A DNA stretch of 5,647 nucleotides, taken from NCBI GenBank assembly GCA_017416885.1, contig JAFQAM010000008.1:1-5647 (forward strand), given 5' to 3'. The notes beneath the pieces were generated by a model. It was not told where the DNA came from, searched no databases, and saw only the letters and a list, made by a program, of their open reading frames with translations. A program made the translations under genes and the position numbers. Below are positions 5,642 through 5,647 of the stretch, one piece after another (within the stretch, counting starts at the first letter, position 1; every line of letters begins with the position of its first letter). The stretch comes from Clostridia bacterium. Lineage in GTDB: Bacteria; Bacillota; Clostridia; Oscillospirales; CAG-272.

Positions 5642-5647
5642 TAAGTG

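Overview
The window is AT-rich and its genes carry strong AGGAGG-type ribosome binding sites, TTGACA promoters and many intrinsic terminators. Together with the protein types (polar amino-acid ABC transporter, secreted BspA-like leucine-rich-repeat protein, Zn-type bL32) this suggests a low-GC Firmicute, most likely an uncultured gut- or rumen-type Clostridia member. That assignment is inference from style and protein families; no rRNA or other phylogenetic marker beyond bL32 is present.

Left part (1-2146, + strand): a three-gene polar amino-acid uptake operon. It holds the 3' part of a substrate-binding protein gene (cut by the window edge), a strong hairpin with T tail, the permease gene and the ATPase gene. 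The hairpin probably makes the abundant binding protein in excess over the membrane parts. The ATPase has an unusual lysine-rich insert of roughly 35-40 residues in its helical subdomain.

Middle (2149-4781, + strand): two single-gene units, each with its own TTGACA-17 bp-extended -10 promoter. The first is a NUDT2-like Nudix hydrolase (probable Ap4A hydrolase) ending in a good terminator. The second is a 666-residue secreted protein with LRR_5-like repeats, a Cys/His-pair region and a conserved-looking C-terminal domain, but no visible wall anchor.

Right part (4801-5647, - strand): a bidirectional terminator separates the LRR gene from two leftward genes: a two-helix membrane protein of unknown function (181 aa) and, upstream of it, rpmF for ribosomal protein bL32, which has its own terminator.

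Most of the window is ordinary chromosomal content. I see no CRISPR array, transposon, tRNA, riboswitch or phage feature, and nothing that convincingly forms a new multi-gene system. The points most worth checking are the ATPase insert, the architecture of the secreted LRR protein, and the unknown membrane protein next to rpmF. Two gene starts (permease and Nudix) are placed downstream of the longest possible reading frame because of ribosome-binding-site position.
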